Virus record (IMG/VR): IMGVR_UViG_3300048919_000123
Span: 19,665-83,664 of that record
Direction: 5' to 3' (one strand)
Length of the DNA: 64,000 bases
DNA from: a virus
The translations under genes and the position numbers were made by a program. Below the pieces are notes generated by a model, which was not told the origin of the DNA, ran no database searches, and saw only the letters and a list, made by a program, of their open reading frames with translations. The first letter of the stretch is position 1; every line of letters starts with the position of its first letter. This document shows, in pieces, positions 32,005-38,682 of this stretch.

Positions 32005-32369
32005 ACCCACCAAAACCTCTCCCCTGCACCCTCTACCTGGCCAGCGGCAAAGAGGTGAAGGTGCCGTACACCGCCGACTTGCTGGCTTTCAGGCACCTCG
32101 ACATGCAGATCCGCAACCCGATGCTGTCCGAGTGCGGCCGCTTCAACGTTGAACCAAAGTATTACGGGTTCGACGAGTTCCACACCGGCGGCGGCTGCAT
32201 GGCCCTGCGCAAGATGCTGCCGTGCGGTGAGTATCTGCTGCTCACCGATGCCGACGGCAGCGACATACCGCAGGCCGAAGAGTGGGAGACCGCGCTTTAC
32301 GGCCGATATTACCGAGACGGAACGCCGGCGATTATCATCGAACTGGGTGACGTTCCAATGGCCGAGTAA
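32001..32369 (+). CDS. Hypothetical protein, 122 aa
   Basis: MNPPKPLPCTLYLASGKEVK, with a TGGGCMALRKMLPCGEYLLL core and DADGSDIPQAEEWETALYGR. Looks like a single compact alpha/beta domain. ATGA overlap with the preceding gene. Unknown. Confidence 0.6.
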   Translation: MNPPKPLPCTLYLASGKEVKVPYTADLLAFRHLDMQIRNPMLSECGRFNVEPKYYGFDEFHTGGGCMALRKMLPCGEYLLLTDADGSDIPQAEEWETALYGRYYRDGTPAIIIELGDVPMAE

Positions 32370-32440
32370 GAGGAGTAATCTCGGCAACCAGCGACAAAAG
32401 TACAACTCAAAGCACAAACCCAACCAGAAGGAAATGTCCC

Positions 32441-33352
32441 ATGAAACGAACGTTGCAGCATGCCGTTGTCCAGATGATTCTGTTCAGCACCCTGATCTTT
32501 TCAGCCCTCGCCCAAGCGGCGCCACCTGAAACCCTGAAGTTCTGCTCCGGTGGTGTCGGCGGCTTCTACGAAGGCCTGGCCACCAGCATTGGCGGAAAGA
32601 TCACCAACGAGATCGGCAACACGCTCAAGGTGATGACCACCGGCGGCAGCGTCGACAACGCCAAAAAGCTCAAGGCCGGTGACTGCGACATCGCGATCAT
32701 CCAGGCCGACGCCGTGATCACCCAACCGATGCCGGCTTCCTTCAAGGCGATCAACGCCCACGAAGAAGTCGTGTACTGGCTCTACCCAAAGGGCGGCGAG
32801 GTGAACGACTTTGGCGACATGGAAAACGACAGCGTGGCGAAGAAATACGCTTTCGCCACCGTCAAAGGCAGCGGCGCAGCCGTGACCCTGAACAACTGGA
32901 TCAAAACCGACAAGGACTACGCCGGCGCCGTGCCGGTCGAGTTCAAGGATTGGTACAGCGCGGCCGAAGCCGTGGCACAGGGGTTCACCATGGACAGCGG
33001 CGTTCGTGTCGACATCGCCGGCATGCTGTATATCGGTCGACTCGGCATGCTGCCGGCTGACATCACGTCCGACTTCGGCAACCAGATCATGGTCGGTGGC
33101 GTGGACGACAGCTCGTTCGAGAACGCCAAGGATGCCAACGGCAATCCGCTGTACACCCACTGCGCCATCGCCAAAGGCAAGACTTCCGGTCTGGAAGGCC
33201 CCGGCACGTTCAGCGACGTGAAAACCTACTGCCTCCGCGCTCAGGTGGTCTTCAACAATGCCTACCTGAACGGGCTGGATGAAGCAGAAACCACCGCGGT
33301 TCGCCGCGCCGTGGACAAGGGCATAAACAGCACGGTCAAGGTCGTGCGCTGA
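32441..33352 (+). CDS. TAXI/TRAP-type periplasmic solute-binding protein
   Basis: 303 aa with a signal peptide (MKRTLQHAVVQMILFSTLIF, likely cleavage after AQA at 26). The mature start LKFCSGGVGGFYEGLA, then KVMTTGGSVDNAKKLKAGDC and DIAIIQADAV, is the signature of the TAXI family of extracytoplasmic solute receptors, which normally feed TRAP transporters. A few Cys residues may form disulfides in the periplasm. No transporter subunits of normal TRAP type are nearby; a 54-aa membrane protein overlaps its stop. In a phage it may alter host uptake or act as an envelope-stage decoy or exclusion factor. Family call strong, role open. Confidence 0.88.
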   Translation: MKRTLQHAVVQMILFSTLIFSALAQAAPPETLKFCSGGVGGFYEGLATSIGGKITNEIGNTLKVMTTGGSVDNAKKLKAGDCDIAIIQADAVITQPMPASFKAINAHEEVVYWLYPKGGEVNDFGDMENDSVAKKYAFATVKGSGAAVTLNNWIKTDKDYAGAVPVEFKDWYSAAEAVAQGFTMDSGVRVDIAGMLYIGRLGMLPADITSDFGNQIMVGGVDDSSFENAKDANGNPLYTHCAIAKGKTSGLEGPGTFSDVKTYCLRAQVVFNNAYLNGLDEAETTAVRRAVDKGINSTVKVVR

Positions 33353-33516
33353 TGGACGGCTGGAAGTTTTTCCAGCGTCTGCTGTGCATGCTGGTGGTCT
33401 TCTGGCTGCTCACCAAACTGGTGGGCTTGCTGGTCGGCCTGCTGCTGTTTGTGATCGCGGTGATCCTTGCAGCCGGCGCCACGATCTGGCACTTCCGAAA
33501 GAAAATCCGCAGTTGA
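33352..33516 (+). CDS. 54-aa hydrophobic membrane protein coupled to the TAXI gene
   Basis: Starts at ATG 33352, overlapping the TAXI stop (TGATG). MDGWKFFQRLLCMLVVFWLL opens a hydrophobic stretch covering residues 9-46, enough for one long or two short membrane helices, followed by the basic tail HFRKKIRS. Tight coupling suggests it partners the periplasmic protein in the inner membrane, but it is far smaller than a TRAP small permease. Confidence 0.7.
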   Translation: MDGWKFFQRLLCMLVVFWLLTKLVGLLVGLLLFVIAVILAAGATIWHFRKKIRS

Positions 33517-33526
33517 TTCAAGGCAG

Positions 33527-33546
33527 GGCACTCGCAAGAGTGCCTT
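33527..33546 (+). terminator. Hairpin after the TAXI operon
   Basis: GGCACTC, loop GCAA, GAGTGCC, then TTGTCACTT. Seven perfect pairs with a stable GNRA loop; a modest terminator or mRNA end. Confidence 0.65.
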
Positions 33547-33584
33547 GTCACTTGAGCCATCTGAAACAGCACAACGGAGTCATC

Positions 33585-34259
33585 ATGGGAACCCCACATC
33601 GCACTATCGAAACACCGGTGTACAAGTTCGACCAGCTCAGCGAGGAGGCCAAGGCCAGCGCTCTGGACAAGAACCGGGATTGGAACGTCCACCACGGCTG
33701 GTGGGAGCACGTCTACGAGGACGCCATCAAGATGGCGGACTGCCTCGGCATCGTGATCGACACCCGAAAGGGTGGCGGCAGGGATCCGTCGATCTACTTC
33801 AGCGGGTTCAGCAGCCAGGGTGACGGCGCATCGTTCGAAGGGTCGTACAGCTACCAAAAAGGCTGCGCGAACCTGCTGAAAATGGAGGCGCCGGAGTATT
33901 ACCGGGACAAGGAACTCGGCGCCTGGGTCAAGGTGGAAAACAACGCCGAGCTGCACCGCATATGCAAGGCGCTGATCGCGGTGCAGAAGAAGCACTTCTA
34001 CCAACTGGAGGCGCAGGTAGCGACCTACGGTCATTACAGCCACAGCGGCTGCACCCGGATCGAGGTGACCCACGCCGAAGACAAGTACCGCGATATCGGT
34101 GATGCCGAGGAAGAAGTGGCGCAGTTGCTGCGGGATTTCATGGACTGGATCTACTCCAGCCTCGAAAAGTCCTACAACTCGCTGACCAGCGACGAGTTGG
34201 TAGGTGAAAGCCTGGAAGCCAACGAGGTCGAGTTCGACGCCGAGGGCAACCGGGTATGA
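33585..34259 (+). CDS. Conserved phage protein of unknown function, 224 aa
   Basis: ATG 33585 (MGTPHRTIETPVYKFDQLSE) with GGAGT upstream. The sequence pattern YKFDQLSEEAKASALDK, IYFSGFSSQGDGASFEGSYS, GHYSHSGCTRIEV and DFMDWIYSSLEKSYN is that of a widespread phage/prophage family, sometimes loosely labelled antitoxin, with no proven role. Start chosen at the conserved N-terminus; a longer upstream reading is a shadow of the preceding gene. Confidence 0.75.
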   Translation: MGTPHRTIETPVYKFDQLSEEAKASALDKNRDWNVHHGWWEHVYEDAIKMADCLGIVIDTRKGGGRDPSIYFSGFSSQGDGASFEGSYSYQKGCANLLKMEAPEYYRDKELGAWVKVENNAELHRICKALIAVQKKHFYQLEAQVATYGHYSHSGCTRIEVTHAEDKYRDIGDAEEEVAQLLRDFMDWIYSSLEKSYNSLTSDELVGESLEANEVEFDAEGNRV

Positions 34260-34339
34260 CCCACCCATTCGAAGGCTGGGGCATTGCATCGATCGGCGTG
34301 GAAGCGGCTATGGCCATTCCCCTACCACAATTCTCAGGT

Positions 34340-34360
34340 GGCCGCGTAAAGCGGCCCTTT
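34340..34360 (+). terminator. Hairpin terminator
   Basis: GGCCGC, loop GTAAA, GCGGCC, then CTTTACACT. Six GC pairs and a short T-run in the 118-nt gap before the next gene. Confidence 0.65.
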
Positions 34361-34377
34361 ACACTGGAGTCACCAGC

Positions 34378-34584
34378 ATGGGCCTTAAAAAATCAGCAGA
34401 ACTGGCAAACGCCGAGCGCGTGGCTGACGAAGCCATCGCGGCGCTCGACGTCCTCGAAGACATGGTGCGCAACGCCTTGCTCGATCAGGGCATAGGCGAA
34501 GACGCCGAGCCCAACCTCTGGCAGCAACTGGAGCGCAGCAAGGCTGACGCAGCCCGCCTGCGCTCCGAGCTGGAGGGAGGCTGA
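34378..34584 (+). CDS. Small helical hypothetical protein, 68 aa
   Basis: MGLKKSAELANAERVADEAI and on, an all-helical acidic protein, probably a coiled-coil dimer (LWQQLERSKADAARLRSELE). Preceded by TGGAGTCACC. Its stop overlaps the next start (TGATG). Confidence 0.65.
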   Translation: MGLKKSAELANAERVADEAIAALDVLEDMVRNALLDQGIGEDAEPNLWQQLERSKADAARLRSELEGG

Positions 34585-34841
34585 TGAAGTACAAGCAGCA
34601 CCGGGTGGTGACCCGGAATCCCGACGGCACATGGGATGAGGCCTACCAAGGCACCAAGGGAGCGTGCCACGTATTCATCGAAGCAATGCGAATGGCCGAC
34701 CGGAAGCGAAAGTCACCGGTGGTCACGCGCCGGAGTCTGCAGGAATGGCGAGAATTGAACACACCCCGTGGGAGCCAGGCTGCATCGTCCTCAGCGACGA
34801 AGACATCCGCGGAAAGAACCCCTATATCGGAAAGTGCCTGA
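34584..34841 (+). CDS. Hypothetical protein, 85 aa
   Basis: MKYKQHRVVTRNPDGTWDEA starts a small basic protein with a strand-helix layout and a Ser/Thr/Ala-rich tail. The last 97 bases overlap the next gene in another frame, an unusually long overlap, so either its tail or the next gene's start may be misjudged. Confidence 0.55.
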   Translation: MKYKQHRVVTRNPDGTWDEAYQGTKGACHVFIEAMRMADRKRKSPVVTRRSLQEWRELNTPRGSQAASSSATKTSAERTPISESA

Positions 34842-34945
34842 ACCCGATAGCGATCCTCAACATGCTCCCCGCGATCGGCAACGTGTGCTGGCAGCTGGAC
34901 TCGAGCATCTCCCAGATACAGCAAGACAGCAAACATTCGGAGTGA
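34745..34945 (+). CDS. Hypothetical protein, 66 aa
   Basis: ATG 34745 (MARIEHTPWEPGCIVLSDED) with GCAGGA upstream. Compact alpha/beta sequence with a helical stretch PIAILNMLPAIGNVCWQLDS. Overlaps the end of the preceding gene. No family. Confidence 0.55.
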   Translation: MARIEHTPWEPGCIVLSDEDIRGKNPYIGKCLNPIAILNMLPAIGNVCWQLDSSISQIQQDSKHSE

Positions 34946-34948
34946 GCC

Positions 34949-35266
34949 ATGCCCAAACCAAAACGCATCCTGCCTGACGGCCAAGCCGTTCGGAGCAACC
35001 TGATTGCCCGCGACACCCTCTGCGGCGCTGACCTGACCGCCCAAGAGCGCAAGGAGTACGACTACCTCGGCGAAGAGCTGGACGGGTCGGTGTTCTTCCG
35101 CTTCAAGGGGCAGGTCTACGGGCTGTGCGAGTTTTCCGCCACCGCGCACGGTGACAACCTGAGCAAGGCAGGCTGGAACGGCTACGCCGCCCAGTCGTTC
35201 TTCCATGCCGTGGTGATCAGCGTGAAAAACGTCAACCGCGTCATCGTCGGGGAGCTCTTTTCATGA
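34949..35266 (+). CDS. Hypothetical protein, 105 aa
   Basis: MPKPKRILPDGQAVRSNLIA, then LTAQERKEYDYLGEELDGSV and a beta-rich end (FFHAVVISVKNVNRVIVGEL). Likely a small beta-barrel. Preceded by GGAGTGAGCC. Unknown role. Confidence 0.65.
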   Translation: MPKPKRILPDGQAVRSNLIARDTLCGADLTAQERKEYDYLGEELDGSVFFRFKGQVYGLCEFSATAHGDNLSKAGWNGYAAQSFFHAVVISVKNVNRVIVGELFS

Positions 35267-35553
35267 GCATCATCGACACCATTGAGTACAGCGTTTGCGA
35301 AGATTGCCTGCTGCTGATCGCCAACGGCGAGGGGGGTGAGAACTGTGACGAAGACCACGTCGACAAGGCCATCAAGCGCGAGCTGAACGGTCGCAAGGGT
35401 CACTTCGCCGCCGGCGTCGAGCCGACCGAGGATGATCCTGAGGGCCAAGGCTACGACGAGTTCAGCTCTCACAACTGCGAGCTGTGCAACACCCACCTGG
35501 CCGGCAGCCGGTACGGTGTCACCATGCTCTTGGAGGGCGCCGAGGATGACTGA
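35263..35553 (+). CDS. Four-cysteine hypothetical phage protein, 96 aa
   Basis: CEDC near residue 13 and NCELCNTHLAGSRYG near residue 75 form a paired CxxC site. The spacing and the LAG-R ending resemble a small conserved phage zinc-binding family. ATGA overlap with the gene before; acidic overall. Confidence 0.65.
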   Translation: MSIIDTIEYSVCEDCLLLIANGEGGENCDEDHVDKAIKRELNGRKGHFAAGVEPTEDDPEGQGYDEFSSHNCELCNTHLAGSRYGVTMLLEGAEDD

Positions 35554-35734
35554 CGATAAAGACTCGTTCCACACCTTCGCCTACAAAGGCGGCTTCGTCC
35601 ACACCTGCTGGAACCGCACCAAACAGTGCGAAGAAGTGACGGTGCAGCGCTACGAAGGTGACAAGGCCCGTCGGGTGCCGAGCGTCAAAGGTGCCAAGAT
35701 GCGCATCAGCAAATATAAACCGAAAGAGGATTAG
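35546..35734 (+). CDS. Small basic hypothetical protein, 62 aa
   Basis: MTDDKDSFHTFAYKGGFVHT, with a strongly basic C-terminus (YEGDKARRVPSVKGAKMRIS). Beta-rich; could bind nucleic acid. Overlaps the preceding stop by eight bases. Confidence 0.6.
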   Translation: MTDDKDSFHTFAYKGGFVHTCWNRTKQCEEVTVQRYEGDKARRVPSVKGAKMRISKYKPKED

Positions 35735-35738
35735 AAAC

Positions 35739-36194
35739 ATGAACTTAGCACCGCACTGCAAGCTTCATAACACGACTCAGCCAGGCATCACTGTGCGGCT
35801 GAAAGTCGATCACTTCGCCGCCATGACCTACTGCAGCAACTTGCGGGTGGGCATCTCGGGCGAAGATCCACACACCGAGATCCGCAATCCGGAAAGCGTG
35901 CTGGTCGAGCCGGAGATGCTGGGTCATAAGCTGTGGCTGAACATGACCCACGGCCGCTCCACGCCGAAGGCAGAGATGGAGGATTTCGGCTACAGCGCCG
36001 ACTCCGTCGAAGGGCATGTCCCGCCGCGCGGTGACGCGCTTTACTTCTGCGAGGAAGGCGTCAAGGTCATCAACTACCACGCCCACGGCGATGGCTGGGA
36101 CGAGTTGCTGGTGCCCTACGTCGAGGACATGCTGTTCTTTGAGGGTCACTACTACGGTGACTGGTCGGCGGATAACGACGGGAAGGTAGCGTGA
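35739..36194 (+). CDS. Hypothetical protein, 151 aa
   Basis: ATG 35739 (MNLAPHCKLHNTTQPGITVR) behind AGAGGA. Beta-rich with many His and Asp residues (INYHAHGDGWDELLVPYVED). No recognised family. GTGA overlap with the next gene. Confidence 0.65.
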   Translation: MNLAPHCKLHNTTQPGITVRLKVDHFAAMTYCSNLRVGISGEDPHTEIRNPESVLVEPEMLGHKLWLNMTHGRSTPKAEMEDFGYSADSVEGHVPPRGDALYFCEEGVKVINYHAHGDGWDELLVPYVEDMLFFEGHYYGDWSADNDGKVA

Positions 36195-36391
36195 GCACCC
36201 TTCGCGAAGCCGCCGAAGCTCTGGCCGCGGAGGTGCAGAACCTGCGCCGCCGCAACGAACCCCTTCAACCCGTAGAACTCGACCACGCCAAAGAGTTGGC
36301 AGATGCGGTGGTCGGGGAAATTTACCCGGAGGAACAACCTGATGAGCAAGTTGATGGACAACCTGCGGCTGGGCCGATCGCCGCTCAGTAA
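36191..36391 (+). CDS. Small acidic hypothetical protein, 66 aa
   Basis: GTG start at 36191 overlapping the previous stop (GTGA). A helical N-terminus (MSTLREAAEALAAEVQNLRR), then an acidic, Pro/Gln-rich tail. The last 50 bases overlap the next gene. Unknown. Confidence 0.55.
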   Translation: MSTLREAAEALAAEVQNLRRRNEPLQPVELDHAKELADAVVGEIYPEEQPDEQVDGQPAAGPIAAQ

Positions 36392-36608
36392 CCGCGTGAT
36401 GATCTACCGCATGGGCAAGACCTCTGATGAGGTCGCGCTGGAGTCGAAAGACTTCACCGCCGATGCGGTAAAGGCGGTGGTCGAGCGCATCGAATCACTG
36501 CCCGGTAAGAAGGACGAGTTCATCGCCACCTTCAAGGGCGTGCGCACCAAATTCACTTTGACGCTGACCATGGAGCCGGTCGAGGAGCAGCCGTGCGTTA
36601 CTTCGTAA
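36342..36608 (+). CDS. Hypothetical protein, 88 aa
   Basis: ATG 36342 with GGAGGAA upstream (MSKLMDNLRLGRSPLSNRVM). A helix followed by an alpha/beta end (FKGVRTKFTLTLTMEPVEEQ). Overlaps both neighbours. No family. Confidence 0.6.
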   Translation: MSKLMDNLRLGRSPLSNRVMIYRMGKTSDEVALESKDFTADAVKAVVERIESLPGKKDEFIATFKGVRTKFTLTLTMEPVEEQPCVTS

Positions 36609-36934
36609 ACGATTACAGCCGACTGGTGCGCACTACTGATGACGTGGCCGGCGTGCCGCCCAAACCTTGGCGGGAGGTCACCAGCTCCGGCTATGACCAG
36701 TTCCGCCTCAACACCCGGACATTGTTGACAGCGAAGGAGTTGAGGGTGATCCAGAGCACAGGCGAAGGCAAGGTCACGACCATGAAAGGCCTGAAGCGTG
36801 CCGCGACTAAACGCAAGAAGGCCGCGCAGGCGGCCGGCGAGAAAATGACCCACACCGAGGCGCTGGAAAAAGAGGCTTGGGCAAGGGGTTATCAGGGCTT
36901 TGAACATGCTCAAAAGGAGCTGGAAAGTGACTGA
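36593..36934 (+). CDS. Hypothetical protein with C-terminal EK-TH-ALE helical motif
   Basis: 113 aa from a GTG at 36593. The C-terminus is basic (GLKRAATKRKKAAQAAGEKM) then THTEALEKEAWARGYQGFEH and AQ. The pattern H/F-x-x-A/S-L-E-x-x-A-x3-G-Y/F-x-x-F/Y is shared with the next gene and with small helical domains seen in other mobile-element proteins. It may be a nucleic-acid-binding helix-hairpin. Confidence 0.6.
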   Translation: MRYFVNDYSRLVRTTDDVAGVPPKPWREVTSSGYDQFRLNTRTLLTAKELRVIQSTGEGKVTTMKGLKRAATKRKKAAQAAGEKMTHTEALEKEAWARGYQGFEHAQKELESD

Positions 36935-37124
36935 ACAAGCGCGCTCCCTCGCCCGGGTCAACAAGATCGCCCAGAACCTGCGCCGCGAGGCGCGGGACAA
37001 GGGCGAGAAGCTGGCCTTCACCGCCTCACTGGAGCAGGCAGCCAAGCGCTGCGGCTTCGCCTCCTACAACCACGCAGTCATCGCGCTGCCCACCAAAGAT
37101 CCATCACCCGTTCCTCGGAGCTGA
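36927..37124 (+). CDS. Hypothetical protein, paralogue of the C-terminus of the preceding gene
   Basis: 65 aa from a GTG at 36927 with AAGGAG seven bases upstream; an ATG at 36900 lies too far back in the previous gene. Basic helix (QNLRREARDKGEKLAFTASL) followed by EQAAKRCGFASYNHA, matching the preceding gene product in the same motif. The pair is a local duplication. Confidence 0.6.
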   Translation: MTEQARSLARVNKIAQNLRREARDKGEKLAFTASLEQAAKRCGFASYNHAVIALPTKDPSPVPRS

Positions 37125-37125
37125 C

Positions 37126-37482
37126 ATGAACGCCATCGCTTCCTGCTACACCAAATCCAAGCAGCCTGAGCCGCTGAGCCAGCTGAACTGCAGCCGCGGC
37201 GCCCCAATGGGCCGGCGCAACATCACGGACGCCGACCGTGAGCACTTCCACGGCACCATGCACCTGACGCTGGTGCCGATGATCGACGGTGACTACGACC
37301 GGGGCGGGGCCTACTGGGGCGCGGCCACGCCGAAGACCGGCTGGTTGTACCGAGCTTGGTATTACGGCCAGGACGAAGACGGTGACCTGGTGCACATCGA
37401 GATGTTTGTCCGGGGCGTAACGCGCCGAGCGGCAAAGCTCAAGGTGCTGGAAGAATTCCCGAAAGCGAGGTTCTACAAATGA
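37126..37482 (+). CDS. Hypothetical protein, 118 aa
   Basis: MNAIASCYTKSKQPEPLSQL, then a beta-rich core (TGWLYRAWYYGQDEDGDLVH) and a basic helical end (GVTRRAAKLKVLEEFPKARF). One base separates it from the preceding stop. Unknown. Confidence 0.65.
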   Translation: MNAIASCYTKSKQPEPLSQLNCSRGAPMGRRNITDADREHFHGTMHLTLVPMIDGDYDRGGAYWGAATPKTGWLYRAWYYGQDEDGDLVHIEMFVRGVTRRAAKLKVLEEFPKARFYK

Positions 37483-37793
37483 CCAGCACCCAAGAACGCC
37501 TGGAGGAGATCCGCGCCGAAGCGGTAGGTCTGCTCCACGAATCTCACGTCGCCCAGCTCAAGGCGCTGAATGAGCTGCTTGCTGAAAATGCCTGCGCCGT
37601 CCTGCAGGAAGACAGCAAGACCAACGGCCCAATGTCCACCCCGAAGAACCTTGTGACGGCGCTGCACATCCGTCAAGCATGGCAGTGGGGCCCTCCGGGT
37701 GCTCGGATCGAACTGACCCTCTCACGTACAGCCGGAACCCTGTCACAGCGTGCCCGCCGAGCAATCGAGTTTTTCCGCCGGAGGCTGACATGA
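37479..37793 (+). CDS. Hypothetical protein, 104 aa
   Basis: Helical first half (QERLEEIRAEAVGLLHESHV) and a basic C-terminus ending RARRAIEFFRRRLT. ATGA overlap upstream. No family recognised. Confidence 0.6.
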   Translation: MTSTQERLEEIRAEAVGLLHESHVAQLKALNELLAENACAVLQEDSKTNGPMSTPKNLVTALHIRQAWQWGPPGARIELTLSRTAGTLSQRARRAIEFFRRRLT

Positions 37794-37999
37794 AGATCGA
37801 AAAGGCACTGACGTTGAAGGTGGGCGACACCGTCTACTGCCCCGCGGATCGCGGCGACCCTCCTTTCAGCGGAAAGGTCACGCACAACTGCAACGGCACC
37901 AAGACCATTTCCAAGAACCTCGACGGCGTCGAATACATCTGGGTCGAAGTGCAGGGGCCTGGCAAGAAATCGATGTGGCCGTCCAACCGACTGGGGTGA
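37790..37999 (+). CDS. Small beta-barrel-like hypothetical protein, 69 aa
   Basis: MKIEKALTLKVGDTVYCPAD followed by FSGKVTHNC and EYIWVEVQGPG suggests an SH3/KOW-like barrel. ATGA overlap with the previous gene. Unknown role. Confidence 0.6.
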   Translation: MKIEKALTLKVGDTVYCPADRGDPPFSGKVTHNCNGTKTISKNLDGVEYIWVEVQGPGKKSMWPSNRLG

Positions 38000-38002
38000 A
38001 GC

Positions 38003-38203
38003 ATGACAGTGCATATCGGCATCAACGTCCACACCAACGGCAACGCTGCCTTTGAAGACGCCCCGGCGACGGAGATGGGTCGAATCCTCCGCGAGGTCGC
38101 CAAGCGCCTGGAGGATGGCGACTTCCCGGACGGTGAAGTCCCGCTGCGCGACGTCAACGGCAATAAGTGCGGATCGTTCTACTTCCACGACGACGGCGAA
38201 TAG
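38003..38203 (+). CDS. Hypothetical protein, 66 aa
   Basis: MTVHIGINVHTNGNAAFEDA, a helical middle (MGRILREVAKRLEDGDFPDG) and a beta end (CGSFYFHDDGE). A small alpha/beta fold. Preceded by GGGGTGAAGC. It ends just before a promoter. Confidence 0.65.
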   Translation: MTVHIGINVHTNGNAAFEDAPATEMGRILREVAKRLEDGDFPDGEVPLRDVNGNKCGSFYFHDDGE

Positions 38204-38214
38204 CCCAAATCTGA

Positions 38215-38245
38215 TTGACAACCCAACCGCTTAGCGTGGGATACT
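38215..38245 (+). promoter_or_regulatory. Probable sigma70 promoter overlapping an operator-like palindrome
   Basis: Perfect -35 TTGACA (38215-38220), 19-bp spacer, -10 GATACT (38240-38245). The -10 hexamer forms the left end of the 26-base palindrome at 38240-38265. It would drive the 116-aa gene and the methyltransferase. Confidence 0.55.
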
Positions 38246-38265
38246 TCGCCAATTGGCGAGGTATC
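38240..38265 (+). repeat. Palindromic border element, most complete copy
   Basis: GATACTTCGCCAATTGGCGA followed by GGTATC: a 26-base dyad with a single T-G mismatch. It overlaps the -10 of the promoter, so it could be a repressor operator or a 5' mRNA hairpin. Same family as elements at 13815, 18596, 24950, 53486 and 62582. Confidence 0.8.
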
Positions 38266-38292
38266 TGCGTGCCTTTAACACAGAGGTGCAGC

Positions 38293-38643
38293 ATGATCAA
38301 CAACCAATTCAAGTCGGACAAGGCGGATCGCGTCGGCCTGATTGCAGCCATGATGATCAGCAACGAACTGGAAGACCGGATGCCGGAAGGCGAGATCAGC
38401 CGGCTCCCTCCGTCCGACCACGGGGAGATCTTCACGGCGGCCTGCAAAGCCCTGAAGTTTGTCGCCAAGATGCACCGCGAACACCCCACTCAGTGGGATG
38501 GTGTGGTCTGGTTCGAGTTGTTCAGCAAACCCGAGAAGGGTTCGCTCGCTGACCGGTTGGTGGAAATGCTGGTTTCAGACATGCCCACCAACGAGAACGT
38601 AAGGCTGGTAGTCATTGATTGGCTCGAGGCTGTTGGACTTTAA
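38293..38643 (+). CDS. Hypothetical protein, 116 aa
   Basis: ATG 38293 (MINNQFKSDKADRVGLIAAM) behind AGAGGTG. Helical, with a Trp-rich stretch (HPTQWDGVVWFELFSKPEKG). First gene of the unit that carries the DNA methyltransferase, so it might serve the same anti-restriction programme. No motif known. Confidence 0.65.
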   Translation: MINNQFKSDKADRVGLIAAMMISNELEDRMPEGEISRLPPSDHGEIFTAACKALKFVAKMHREHPTQWDGVVWFELFSKPEKGSLADRLVEMLVSDMPTNENVRLVVIDWLEAVGL

Positions 38644-38682
38644 CCACGACAAGGACGCCCAGTGGCGTCTCAAGGATATACG

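Noticed and set aside
34256-34495. A 79-codon frame starting in an ATGA overlap after the 224-aa gene
   Set aside because: Tempting because of the overlap, but it runs through a terminator hairpin and then becomes the shadow of the next gene. Only its first 35 codons could be real.
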